A stretch of 64,000 nt of DNA from contig OU744452.1 in the NCBI GenBank assembly GCA_916610825.1, positions 3,383,543-3,447,542 of the forward strand, in the 5' to 3' direction. This document shows positions 50,381 through 63,500 of the stretch, piece after piece. The stretch comes from Haliclystus octoradiatus. Taxonomy: Eukaryota > Cnidaria > Staurozoa > Stauromedusae > Haliclystidae. The translations under genes and the position numbers were made by a program. The first letter of the stretch is position 1, and every line of letters starts with the position of its first letter. The notes under the pieces were generated by a model, which did not search any database, was not told the DNA's origin, and worked only from the letters and a program-made list of their open reading frames with translations.

Positions 50381-50990
50381 GGAGAATTAGGCATTACTTT
50401 TGGTCATTTTCAAATAACATAGGATTTATGCATCATGTATGGTGATTTTGAACTCCTTTGGGAGTTATCTATTGTTTTTGTTATTGTTTAGTTATGTATC
50501 ATTCTTGGTCGTTTTGCACTCTCTCCATAATTAGGCATTACTTTTGGCCATTTTGAACTCTATTGGTAATTATACATCATTTTTGGTCATTTTGGACACC
50601 TTTTGGAATTAGGAATTGTTTTTGGTAATTTTGCACCCTTTTGGAAATTAGACATTGTTTTTGGTCATTTTGTGAACACTCTTGGTAGTTATGAATCATT
50701 TATGGTCATTTTGGGACTCTTTTATGATGTTTGCGTCATTTTGATCATTTTGAACTTTTTTGAGAATTAGGCATTGCTTTTGTTCATTTTGAACTCCCTT
50801 GGAAGTTATGCATCATGATTGGTCATTTTGAACTCCCTTGGGAGTTATGCATTGTTTTTGGTCATTTTGAACTCTTTTATAAGTTATGCATCATTTTGCA
50901 CTCTATAGAGAATTAGGCATTGTTTTTGGTCATTTTGAACTCTTTTATAAGTTATGCATCATTTTGCACTCTATAGAGAATTAGGCATGG
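50381..50990 (+). repeat. C-like satellite flank right of insert
   Basis: Continues the interrupted C-like unit (CATAGGATTTATGCATCATG, then CATCATGTATGGTG near 50425). At 50477-50492 the expected GGTCAAATTAAGCTCTCTTC is replaced by a shorter TTATTGTTTA, a small deletion with substitution. A 68-bp tandem duplication starts at 50851. Confidence 0.75.
50851..50986 (+). repeat. 68-bp tandem duplication, second locus
   Basis: ATTGTTTTTGGTCATTTTGA through AGAGAATTAGGC starts at 50851 and again at 50919, 68 bp apart. It is the same duplication as at 14221 and 55361. Confidence 0.88.
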
Positions 50991-53270
50991 TTTTTGGTCA
51001 TTTTGCACACCCTTGAAAATTAGTCATTTTTTTAGGTCTATTTGAACTCCAATCATTGTTTTTGGTAATTTTGAACAGCGTTGGGAATTATCCATTGCTT
51101 TTTGTTATTTTGAACTCCCATCATGGTTTTTGGTAATTATGAACTCTCTCGGGAGTTACGTAACATTCTTGATAATTTTGAACTTCCATGGGATTCAGGC
51201 ATTTTTTTGGTCATTTTAAACACTTTTATGAGATATGCATCATTTGCACTCTCTTGAGAATTAGGCAAAAGATTGGTGAAATTGCACTCCCTTGTGATTT
51301 AGGCATTGTTTTTTATCATTTTACACATTCTTGGGAATTAGACAAGGTATTTTTTCATTTTGCATAACATTGGGAATTAGAATATGTTTTTGGTCATTTT
51401 CCACACCTTTGGAAACTAGACATTGTTTTAGATCATTTTTAACTCCCATGGGAGTTATGCATCATTTTCGTCATTCTGGGACTCTTTTATGAGTTATGCG
51501 TAATTTTGATCATTTTGCACTCTTTCGAGAATTAGGCATTACTTTTGGTCATTTTCAAATAACATGGGATTTATGCATCATGTTTGGTGATTTTGAACTC
51601 CTTTAGGAGTTATCTATTGTTTTTGGTCAAATTAAGCTCTCTTTGGAGTTATGTATCATTCTTGGTCGTTTTGCACTCCCTCCATAATTAGGCATAACTT
51701 TTGGTCATTTTGAACTCTATTGGTAATTATACATCATTTTTGGTCATTTTGCACACCCTTTGGAATTAGGAATTGTTTTTGGTAATTTTGCACCCCTTTG
51801 GAAATTAGACATTGTTTTTGGTCATTATGAACACTCTTGGTAGTTATGCATCATTTATGGTCATTTTGGGACTGTTTTATGATTTATTCGTCATTTTAGT
51901 CATTTTGAACTTTTTTGAGAATTAGGCATCGCTTTTGTATATTTTGAATTCCCTTGGAAGTTATGTATCATTCTTGGTCATTTTGCACGCCCTTGGGAAT
52001 TAGGCATTGGTTTTTGTTATTTTGAACTCCCATCATTGTTTCTGGTCATTTTAAAATCCCATGGGAATTATGCATCATTTTGGTCATTTTTAATTACCTT
52101 GGGATTAGACATTGTTTTGGTCATTTTGAACTCTATTGTTAATTATACATCATTTTTGGTCATTTAGCACACCCTTTGGAATTTACTATTGTTTTTGGTC
52201 TTTTTAAACACTGTTGGTGGTTGTTCATCATTTATGGCCATTTTGTGACTCTTTTATGAGTTATGGGTCATTTTGCAGTCTTTCAAGAATTAGGCATTAT
52301 TTTTGGGAACTTGGAGCTCAATTGGGAGTTAATCATCATGTTTGGTCGTTTTGAACGTCCATGGGACATAGGCATTGTTTTTGGTCATTTTGCACAATCT
52401 TGGAAATTAGACATTGTTTTTATTCATTTTGAACTCTCTTGGTAGTTATGTATCATTTTTGGTCACTTTGGACTTTTTTATAAGTTATGCGTCATTTTGA
52501 TCATTTTGCACTCTTTCGAGAATTAGGCATTATTGTTGGTCATGTTGAACTCCCTTGGAGTTATGCCTCATGTTTGGTCGTTTTGAACTTCCATGGGACT
52601 CAGGCATTGTTTTTTGTCATTTTGAACTCTTTTATGAGTTATGCATCACTTTGCACTCTCTTGGGCATTGGGCATTGTTTTTTGTCATTTTGCACATTCT
52701 TGGGAATTAGACATTGTTTTTTGTCCTTTTGCACTACCTTGGGAATTAGAATATGTTTTTGGTCATCTTGCACACCTTTGGAAATTAGACATTGTTTTTG
52801 GTCATTTTGTGAACACTCTTGGTAGTTATGAATCATTTATGGTCATTTTGGGACTCTTTTATGATGTTTGCGTCATTTTGATCATTTTGAACTTTTTTGA
52901 GAATTAGGCATTGCTTTTGTTCATTTTGAACTCCCTTGGAAGTTATGCATCATGATTGGTCATTTTGAACTCCCTTGGGAGTTATGCATTGTTTTTGGTC
53001 ATTTTGAACTCTTTTATAAGTTATGCATCACTTTGCACTCTATAGAGAATTAGACATGGTTTTTGGTCATTTTGCACACCCTTGAAAATTAGGCATTTTT
53101 TTAGGTCTATTTGAACTCCAATCATTGTTTTTGGTAATTTTGAACAGCGTTGGGAATTATCCATTGCTTTTTGTTATTTTGAATTCCCATCATGGTTTTT
53201 GGTAATTATGATCTCTCTCGGGAGTTACGCAACATTCTTGATAATTTTGAACTTCCATGGGACTCAGGCA
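50990..53270 (+). repeat. 2.28-kb block, first copy (7324-bp offset pair)
   Basis: Shares private variants with 58314-60594 at an exact 7324-bp offset: 'AAAATTAGTCATTTT' at 51016/58340, 'GTTACGTAACATT' near 51155/58479, 'GGTGGTTGTTCATC' near 52215/59539, 'TTTTGTGACTC' near 52241/59565, 'TTGGGCATTGGGC' near 52662/59986 and 'ATTATGATCTCTC' near 53205/60529. The match ends at about 53271. Confidence 0.88.
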
Positions 53271-55360
53271 TTTTTTTGGTCATTTTAAACACTTTTATGA
53301 GATGTGCATCATTTGCACTCTCTTGAGAATTACGCAAAAGATTGGTGAAATTGCACTCCCTTGTGATTTGGGCATTGTTTTTTATCATTTTACACATTCT
53401 TGGGAATTAGACAAGGTATTTTTTCATTTTGCATAACATTGGGAATTAGAATATGTTTTTGGTCATTTTCCACACCTTTGGAAACTAGACATTGTTTTAG
53501 ATCATTTTTAACGCCCATGGGAGTTATAAATCATTTTCGTCATTCTGGGACTCTTTTATGAGTTATGCGTAATTTTGATCATTTTGCACTCTTTCGAGAA
53601 TTAGGCATTACTTTTGGTCATTTTCAAATAACATGGGATTCATGCATCATGTTTGGTGATTTTGAACTCCTTTGGGAGTTATCTATTGTTTTTGGTCAAA
53701 TTAAGCTCTCTTCGGAGTTATGTATCATTCTTGGTCGTTTTGCACTCCCTCCATAATTAGGCATGACTTTTGGTCATTTTGAACTCTATTGGTAATTATA
53801 CATCATTTTTGGTCAGTTTGCACACCCTTTGGAATTAGGAATTGTTTTTGGTAATTTTGCACCCCTTTAGAAATTAGACATTGTTTTTGGACATTATGAA
53901 CACTCTTGGTAGTTATGCATCATTTATGGTCATTTTGGGACTGTTTTATGATTTATTCGTCATTTTAGTCATTTTGAACTTTTTTGAGAATTAGGCATCG
54001 CTTTTGTATATTTTGAATTCCCTTGGAAGTTATGTATCATTCTTGGTCATTTTGCACGCCCTTGGGAATTAGGCATTGGTTTTTGTTATTTTGAACTCCC
54101 ATCATTGTTTCTGGTCATTTTAAAATCCCATGGGAGTTATGCATCATTTTGGTCATTTTGAATTACCTTGGGATTAGACATTGTTTTGGTCATTTTGAAC
54201 TCTATTGTTAATTATACATCATTTTTGGTCATTTAGCACACCCTTTGGAATTTACTATTGTTTTTGGTCTTTTTAAACACTGTTGGTGGTTGTTCATCAT
54301 TTATGGCCATTTTGTGACTCTTTTATGAGTTATGGGTCATTTTGCAGTCTTTCAAGAATTAGGCATTACTTTTGGGAACTTGGAGCTCAATTGGGAGTTA
54401 ATCATCATGTTTGGTCGTTTTGAACGTCCATGGGACATAGGCATTGTTTTTGGTCATTTTGCACAATCTTGGAAATTAGACATTGTTTTTATTCATTTTG
54501 AACTCTCTTTGTAGTTATGTATCATTTTTGGTCACTTTGGACTTTTTTATAAGTTATGCGTCATTTTGATCATTTTGCACTCTTTCGAGAATTAGGCATT
54601 ATTGTTGGTCATGTTGAACTCCCTTGGAGTTATGCCTCATGTTTGGTCGTTTTGAACTTCCATGGGACTCAGGCATTGTTTTTTGTCATTTTGAACTCTT
54701 TTATGAGTTATGCATCACTTTGCACTCTCTTGGGAATTGGGCATTGTTTTTTGTCATTTTGCACATTCTTGGGAATTAGACATTGTTTTTGGTCATTTTG
54801 TGAACACTCTTGGTAGTTATGAATCATTTATAGTAATTTTGGGACTCTTTTATGATGTTTGCGTCATTTTGATCATTTTGAACTTTTTTGAGAATTAGGC
54901 ATTGCTTTTGTTCATTTTGAACTCCCTTGGAAGTTATGCATCATGATTGGTCATTTTGAACTCCCTTGGGAATTATGCATTGTTTTTGGTCATTTTGAAC
55001 TCTTTTATGAGTTATGACTCACTTTGCACTCTCTTGGGAATAGGGCATTGTTTTTTGTCATTTTGCACATTCTTGGGAATTAGACATCGTTTTTTGTCAT
55101 TTTGCACTACCTTGAGAATTAGAATATGTTTTTGGTCATCTTGCACACCTTTGGAAATTAGACATTGTTTTTGGTCATTTTGTGAACACTCTTGGTAGTT
55201 ATGAATCATTTATGGTCATTTTGGGACTCTTTTATGATGTTTGCGTCATTTTGATCATTTTGAACTTTTTTGAGAATTAGGCATTGCTTTTTTTCATTTT
55301 GAACTCCCTTGGAAGTTATGCTTCACGATTGGTCATTTTGAACTCCTTTGGGAGTTATGC
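53271..55360 (+). repeat. C/A-like mosaic units, 2069-bp spacing
   Basis: The TTATGGGTCATTTTGCAG landmark at 54332 lies 2069 bp after the one at 52263. The unit around 54332-54816 has lost a monomer group in the same place as the truncated type C unit at 34200 (compare 54770-54800). At about 54990 a further copy of the GAACTCTTTTATGAGTTATG run follows, giving local duplication. Only satellite is seen. Confidence 0.7.
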
Positions 55361-55496
55361 ATTGTTTTTGGTCATTTTGAACTCTTTTATAAGTTATGCA
55401 TCATTTTGCACTCTATAGAGAATTAGGCATTGTTTTTGGTCATTTTGAACTCTTTTATAAGTTATGCATCATTTTGCACTCTATAGAGAATTAGGC
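55361..55496 (+). repeat. 68-bp tandem duplication, third locus
   Basis: Repeat starts at 55361 and 55429. It has the same boundaries as the duplications at 14221 and 50851, and is followed as at 14.36 kb by type F sequence. Confidence 0.88.
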
Positions 55497-56872
55497 ATGG
55501 TTTTTGGTCATTTTGCACACCCTTGAAAATTAGGCATTTTTTTAGGTCTATTCGAACTCCAATCATTGTTTTTGGTAATTTTGAACAGCGTTGGGAATTA
55601 TCCATTGCGTTTGGTTATTTTGAACTCCCATCATGGTTTTTGGTAATTATGAAATCTCTCGGGAGTTACGCAACATTTTTGATAATTTTGAACTTCCATG
55701 GGACTCAGGCTTTTTTTTTGGTCATTTTAAACACTTTTATGAGATATGCATCATTTGCACTCTCTTGGGAATTAGGCAAAAGATTTTGTGATATTGCACT
55801 CCCTTTAAGGGATTGTTTTTTATCATTTTACACATTCTTTGGAAATAGACATTGTATTTTGTCATTTTGCATTACATTGGGAATTAGAATATGTTTTTGG
55901 TCATTTTCCACACCTTTGGAAACTAGACATAGTTTTAGATCATTTTAAACTCCCATAGGAGTTATGCATCATTTTCGTCATTTTGGGACTCTTTTGTGAG
56001 TTATGCGTAATTTTGATCATTTTGCACTCTTTCGAGAATTAGGCATTACTTTTTGTCATTTTCAAATAACATGGGATTTATGCATCATGTTTGGTGATTT
56101 TGAACTCCTTTGGGAGTTATCTATTGTTTTTGGTCAAATTAAGCTCTCTTCGGAGTTATGTATCATTCTTGGTCGTTTTGCACTCTTTCCAGAATTAGGC
56201 ATTACTTTTGTTCATTTTGAACTCTATTGGTAATTATACATCAGTTTTGGTCATTTTGCACACCCTTTGGAATTAGGAATTGTTTTTGGTAATTTTGCAC
56301 CCCTTTGGAAATTAGACATTGTTTTTGGTCATTTTGAACACTCTTGGTAGTTATGCATCATTTATGGTCATTTCGAAATCTATTGGGAATTATGCATCAT
56401 TTTTGGTCACTTTGAGCTTCCAGGAGGCTCAGGCATTGTTCCTGGTCATTTTAAACTCCCTTGGAAGTTAAGCATCATGTTTGGTCATTTTGAACTCCCT
56501 TTGGAGTTATGCATCATGTTTGGTCGTTTTGATCTTCCATGCATCTTAGGCATTGTTTTTGGTCCTTTTGAACTCTTTTATGAGTTATGCATTATTTTGC
56601 ACTCTCTAGAAAATTAGGCATGGTTTTTTGTCATTTTGCACAACCTTGAAAATTTATGCATTTATTTGGTCATTTTGAACTCTCATCGTTGTTTTTGGTA
56701 ATTTTTACCTCCCATTGGAGTGATGCATCATTTTGGTCATTTTGAATTACCTTGGGAATGAGACATTGTTTTTGGTCATTTTGAACAGCCTTGGAAATTA
56801 TCCATTGCTTTTTGTTATTTTGAACTCCCATCATTGTTTTTGATAGTTTTGAACTTCCATGGGACTCAGGCA
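55497..56872 (+). repeat. type F block with ~280-bp deletion
   Basis: Same marker order as 14357-16012 (CTTTCCAGAATTAGGC near 56187, CCAGGAGGCTC near 56419, CTTCCATGCATCTTAGG near 56534). 'TTTATGGTCATTTCGAAATC' at about 56360 joins two points that are about 280 bp apart at 15230-15515, so the CATGCCACTTGGC portion is missing. Confidence 0.75.
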
Positions 56873-58313
56873 TTGTTTTTGGTCATTTTAAACATTTTTG
56901 GGAATTAGAAATTGTTTTTTGTCATTTTGCTGTAGATTGGGAGTTAGAATATGTTTTTGATCATTTTGCACACCTTTGGGAATTAGACATTGTTTTAGAT
57001 CATTTTAAATTCCCACAGGAGTTATGCATCATTTTCGTCATTTTGGGACTCTTTTATGAGTTATGCGTAATTTTGATCATTTTGCACTTTTTCGAGAATT
57101 AGGCATTACTTTTGGTCAGTTTGAACACCCATGGGACTTATGCATCATGTTTGGTCATTTTGAACTCCTTTGGGAGTTATCTATTGGTTTCGGTCAAATT
57201 GAACTCTCTTCGGAGTTATGTATCATTCTTTGTCATTTTGCACTCCCTTGGGAATTAGGCATTGCTTTTTGTTATTTTGAACTCCCATCATTGTTTCTGG
57301 TCATTTTAAAATCCCATGGGAGTTATGCATCATTTTGATTATTTTGAATTACCTTGGGATTAGACATTGTTTTGGTCATTTTGATCTCTATTGTTAATTA
57401 TACATCATTTTTGGTCATTTAGCACACCCTTTGGAATTAAATATTGTTTTTGGTCATTTTAAACACTGTTGGTAGTTGTTCATCATTTATGGCCATTTTA
57501 GGACTCTTTTAAGAGTTATGGGTCATTTTGCAGTCTTTCAACAATCAGGCATTACTTTTGGGAACTTGGAACTCAATTGGGAGTTAATCATCCTGTTTGG
57601 TCGTTTTGAACTTCCATGGGACATAGGCATTGTTTTTGGTAATTTTGCACAATCTTGGAAATTAGACATTGTTTTTATTCATTTTGAACTCTCTTTGTAG
57701 TTATGTATCATTTTTGGTCACTTTGGACTTTCTTATGAGTTATGCGTCATTTTGATCATTTTGCACTCTTTCGAGAATTAGGCATTACTGTTGGTCATGT
57801 TGAACTCCCCTGGAGTTATGCCTCATGATTGGTCGTTTTGAACTTCCATGGGACTCAGGCATTGTTTTTGGTCTTTTTGAACTCTTTTATGTGTTATGCA
57901 TCACTTTGCACTCTCTTGGGAATTGGGCATTGTTTTTTGTCATTTTGCACATTCTTGGGAATTAGACATTGTTTTTTGTCATTTTGCACTACCTTGGGAA
58001 TTAGAATATGTTTTTGGTCATCTTGCACACCTTTGGAAATTAAACATTGTTTTTGGTCATTTTGTGAACACTCTTGGTAGTTATGAATCAGTTATGGTCA
58101 TTTTGGGACTCTTTTATGATGTTTGCGTCATTTTGATCATTTTGAACTTTTTTGAGAATTAGGCATTGCTTATGTTCATTTTGAACTCCTTTGGAAGTTA
58201 TGCATCATGATTGGTCATTTTGAACTCCCTTGGGAGTTATGCATTGTTTTTGGTCATTTTGAACTCTTTTATAAGTTATGCATCATTTTGCACTCTATAG
58301 AGAATTAGGCATG
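56873..58313 (+). repeat. type B patch
   Basis: Diagnostic type B variants return: GCTGTAGATTGGGAG near 56930, CAGTTTGAACACCC near 57117, TTTCAACAATCAGG near 57537. The order F then B is the same as at 14.4-17.2 kb, about 41 kb away. The patch ends where the 2.28-kb block begins. Confidence 0.75.
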
Positions 58314-60594
58314 GTTTTTGGTCATTTTGCACACCCTTGAAAATTAGTCATTTTTTTAGGTCTATTTGAACTCCAATCATTGTTTTTGGTAATTTTGAAC
58401 AGCGTTGGGAATTATCCATTGCTTTTTGTTATTTTGAACTCCCATCATGGTTTTTGGTAATTATGAACTCTCTCGGGAGTTACGTAACATTCTTGATAAT
58501 TTTGAACTTCCATGGGATTCAGGCATTTTTTTGGTCATTTTAAACACTTTTATGAGATATGCATCATTTGCACTCTCTTGAGAATTAGGCAAAAGATTGG
58601 TGAAATTGCACTCCCTTGTGATTTAGGCATTGTTTTTTATCATTTTACACATTCTTGGGAATTAGACAAGGTATTTTTTCATTTTGCATAACATTGGGAA
58701 TTAGAATATGTTTTTGGTCATTTTCCACACCTTTGGAAACTAGACATTGTTTTAGATCATTTTTAACTCCCATGGGAGTTATGCATCATTTTCGTCATTC
58801 TGGGACTCTTTTATGAGTTATGCGTAATTTTGATCATTTTGCACTCTTTCGAGAATTAGGCATTACTTTTGGTCATTTTCAAATAACATGGGATTTATGC
58901 ATCATGTTTGGTGATTTTGAACTCCTTTAGGAGTTATCTATTGTTTTTGGTCAAATTAAGCTCTCTTTGGAGTTATGTATCATTCTTGGTCGTTTTGCAC
59001 TCCCTCCATAATTACGCATAACTTTTGGTCATTTTGAACTCTATTGGTAATTATACATCATTTTTGGTCATTTTGCACACCCTTTGGAATTAGGAATTGT
59101 TTTTGGTAATTTTGCACCCCTTTGGAAATTAGACATTGTTTTTGGTCATTATGAACACTCTTGGTAGTTACGCATCATTTATGGTCATTTTGGGACTGTT
59201 TTATGATTTATTCGTCATTTTAGTCATTTTGAACTTTTTTGAGGATTAGGCATCGCTTTTGTATATTTTGAATTCCCTTGGAAGTTATGTATCATTCTTG
59301 GTCATTTTGCACGCCCTTGGGAATTAGGCATTGGTTTTTGTTATTTTGAACTCCCATCATTGTTTCTGGTCATTTTAAAATCCCATGGGAATTATGCATC
59401 ATTTTGGTCATTTTGAATTACCTTGGGATTGGACATTGTTTTGGTCATTTTGAACTCTATTGTTAATTATACATCATTTTTGGTCATTTAGCACACCCTT
59501 TGGAATTTACTATTGTTTTTGGTCTTTTTAAACACTGTTGGTGGTTGTTCATCATTTATGGCCATTTTGTGACTCTTTTATGAGTTATGGGTCATTTTGC
59601 AGTCTTTCAAGAATTAGGCATTATTTTTGGGAACTTGGAGCTCAATTGGGAGTTAATCATCATGTTTGGTCGTTTTGAACGTCCATGGGACATAGGCATT
59701 GTTTTTGGTCATTTTGCACAATCTTGGAAATTAGACATTGTTTTTATTCATTTTGAACTCTCTTGGTAGTTATGTATCATTTTTGGTCACTTTGGACATT
59801 TTTATAAGTTATGCGTCATTTTGATCATTTTGCACTCTTTCGAGAATTAGGCATTATTGTTGGTCATGTTGAACTCCCTTGGAGTTATGCCTCATGTTTG
59901 GTCGTTTTGAACTTCCATGGGACTCAGGCATTGTTTTTTGTCATTTTGAACTCTTTTATGAGTTATGCATCACTTTGCACTCTCTTGGGCATTGGGCATT
60001 GTTTTTTGTCATTTTGCACATTCTTGGGAATTAGACATTGTTTTTTGTCCTTTTGCACTACCTTGGGAATTAGAATATGTTTTTGGTCATCTTGCACACC
60101 TTTGGAAATTAGACATTGTTTTTGGTCATTTTGTGAACACTCTTGGTAGTTATGAATCATTTATGGTCATTTTGGGACTCTTTTATGATGTTTGCGTCAT
60201 TTTGATCATTTTGAACTTTTTTGAGAATTAGGCATTGCTTTTGTTCATTTTGAACTCCCTTGGAAGTTATGCATCATGATTGGTCATTTTGAACTCCCTT
60301 GGGAGTTATGCATTGTTTTTGGTCATTTTGAACTCTTTTATAAGTTATGCATCACTTTGCACTCTATAGAGAATTAGACATGGTTTTTGGTCATTTTGCA
60401 CACCCTTGAAAATTAGGCATTTTTTTAGGTCTATTTGAACTCCAATCATTGTTTTTGGTAATTTTGAACAGCGTTGGGAATTATCCATTGCTTTTTGTTA
60501 TTTTGAATTCCCATCATGGTTTTTGGTAATTATGATCTCTCTCGGGAGTTACGCAACATTCTTGATAATTTTGAACTTCCATTGGACTCAGGCA
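58314..60594 (+). repeat. 2.28-kb block, second copy (7324-bp offset pair)
   Basis: Nearly identical to 50990-53270. It differs at scattered bases, for example ATTACGCATAAC versus ATTAGGCATAAC near 59012, GGTAGTTACGCATC near 59163, and CCATTGGACTC near 60580. The right end passes directly into the 1545-bp repeat. Confidence 0.88.
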
Positions 60595-63500
60595 TTTTTT
60601 TGGGTCATTTTAAACACTTTTATGAGATATGCATCATTTGCACTCTCTTGGGAATTAGGCAAAAGATTTTGTGATATTGCACTCCCTTGGGATTTAGGCA
60701 TTGTTTTTTATCATTTTACACATTCTTTGGAATTAGACATTGTATTTTGTCATTTTGCATTACATTGGGAATTAGAATATGTTTTTGGTCATTTTCCACA
60801 CCTTTGGAAACTAGACATAGTTTTAGATCATTTTAAACTCCCATAGGAGTTATGCATCATTTTCGTCATTTTGGGACTCTTTTATGAGTTATGCGTAATT
60901 TTGATCATTTTGCACTCTTTCGAGAATTAGGCATTACTTTTTGTCGTTTTCAAATAACATGGGATTTATGCATCATGTTTGGTGATTTTGAACTCCTTTG
61001 GGAGTTATCTATTGTTTTTGGTCAAATTAAGCTCACTTCGGAGTTATGTATCATTCTTGGTCGTTTTGCACTCTTTCCAGAATTAGGCATTACTTTTGGT
61101 CATTTTGAACTCTATTGGTAATTATACATCAGTTTTGGTCATTTTGCACACCCTTTGGAATTAGGAATTGTTTTTGGTAATTTTGCACCCCTTTGGAAAT
61201 TAGACATTGTTTTTGGTCATTTTGAACACTCTTGGTAGTTATGCATCATTTATGGTCATTTTGGGACTATTTTATGAGTTATTCGTCATTTTAGTCATTG
61301 TGAACTTTTTTGAGAATTAGGCATCGCTTTTGTATATTTTGAACTCCCTTGGAAGTTATGCATCATGTTTGGTCATTTTGAAATCCCTTGGGAGTTATGC
61401 ATCATGATTGGTCGTTTTGAACTTCCATGCCACTTGGCATTGTTTTTAGTCATTTTGCACTCCTTTGGGAATTAGGCATTGTTTTTGATCATTTTGCACA
61501 CCCTTGTTAATTAGAAATTGTTTTTTGTCATTTCGAAATCTATTGGGAATTATGCATCATTTTTGGTCACTTTGAGCTTCCAGGAGGCTCAGGCATTGTT
61601 CCTGGTCATTTTAAACTCCCTTGGAAGTTAAGCATCATGTTTGGTCATTTTGAACTCCCTTTGGAGTTATGCATCATGTTTGGTCGTTTTGATCTTCCAT
61701 GCATCTTAGGCATTGTTTTTGGTCCTTTTGAACTCTTTTATGAGTTATGCATTATTTTGCACTCTCTAGAAAATTAGGCATGGTTTTTTGTCATTTTGCA
61801 CAACCTTGAAAATTTATGCATTTATTTGGTCATTTTGAACTCTCATCGTTGTTTTTGGTAATTTTTACCTCCCATTGGAGTGATGCATCATTTTGGTCAT
61901 TTTGAATTACCTTGGGAATGAGACATTGTTTTTGGTCATTTTGCACACCCTTGAAAATTAGGCATTTTTTTAGGTCTATTTGAACTCCAATCATTGTTTT
62001 TGGTAATTTTGAACAGCGTTGGGAATTATCCATTGCTTTTGGTTATTTTGAACTCCCATCATGGTTTTTGTTAATTATGAACTCTCTCGGGAGTTACGCA
62101 ACATTCTTGATAATTTTGAACTTCCATGGGACTCAGGCATTTTTTTGGGTCATTTTAAACACTTTTATGAGATATGCATCATTTGCACTCTCTTGGGAAT
62201 TAGGCAAAAGATTTTGTGATATTGCACTCCCTTGGGATTTAGGCATTGTTTTTTATCATTTTACACATTCTTTGGAATTAGACATTGTATTTTGTCATTT
62301 TGCATTACATTGGGAATTAGAATATGTTTTTGGTCATTTTCCACACCTTTGGAAACTAGACATAGTTTTAGATCATTTTAAACTCCCATAGGAGTTATGC
62401 ATCATTTTCGTCATTTTGGGACTCTTTTATGAGTTATGCGTAATTTTGATCATTTTGCACTCTTTCGAGAATTAGGCATTACTTTTTGTCGTTTTCAAAT
62501 AACATGGGATTTATGCATCATGTTTGGTGATTTTGAACTCCTTTGGGAGTTATCTATTGTTTTTGGTCAAATTAAGCTCACTTCGGAGTTATGTATCATT
62601 CTTGGTCGTTTTGCACTCTTTCCAGAATTAGGCATTACTTTTGGTCATTTTGAACTCTATTGGTAATTATACATCAGTTTTGGTCATTTTGCACACCCTT
62701 TGGAATTAGGAATTGTTTTTGGTAATTTTGCACCCCTTTGGAAATTAGACATTGTTTTTGGTCATTTTGAACACTCTTGGTAGTTATGCATCATTTATGG
62801 TCATTTTGGGACTATTTTATGAGTTATTCGTCATTTTAGTCATTGTGAACTTTTTTGAGAATTAGGCATCGCTTTTGTATATTTTGAACTCCCTTGGAAG
62901 TTATGCATCATGTTTGGTCATTTTGAAATCCCTTGGGAGTTATGCATCATGATTGGTCGTTTTGAACTTCCATGCCACTTGGCATTGTTTTTAGTCATTT
63001 TGCACTCCTTTGGGAATTAGGCATTGTTTTTGATCATTTTGCACACCCTTGTTAATTAGAAATTGTTTTTTGTCATTTCGAAATCTATTGGGAATTATGC
63101 ATCATTTTTGGTCACTTTGAGCTTCCAGGAGGCTCAGGCATTGTTCCTGGTCATTTTAAACTCCCTTGGAAGTTAAGCATCATGTTTGGTCATTTTGAAC
63201 TCCCTTTGGAGTTATGCATCATGTTTGGTCGTTTTGATCTTCCATGCATCTTAGGCATTGTTTTTGGTCCTTTTGAACTCTTTTATGAGTTATGCATTAT
63301 TTTGCACTCTCTAGAAAATTAGGCATGGTTTTTTGTCATTTTGCACAACCTTGAAAATTTATGCATTTATTTGGTCATTTTGAACTCTCATCGTTGTTTT
63401 TGGTAATTTTTACCTCCCATTGGAGTGATGCATCATTTTGGTCATTTTGAATTACCTTGGGAATGAGACATTGTTTTTGGTCATTTTGCACACCCTTGAA

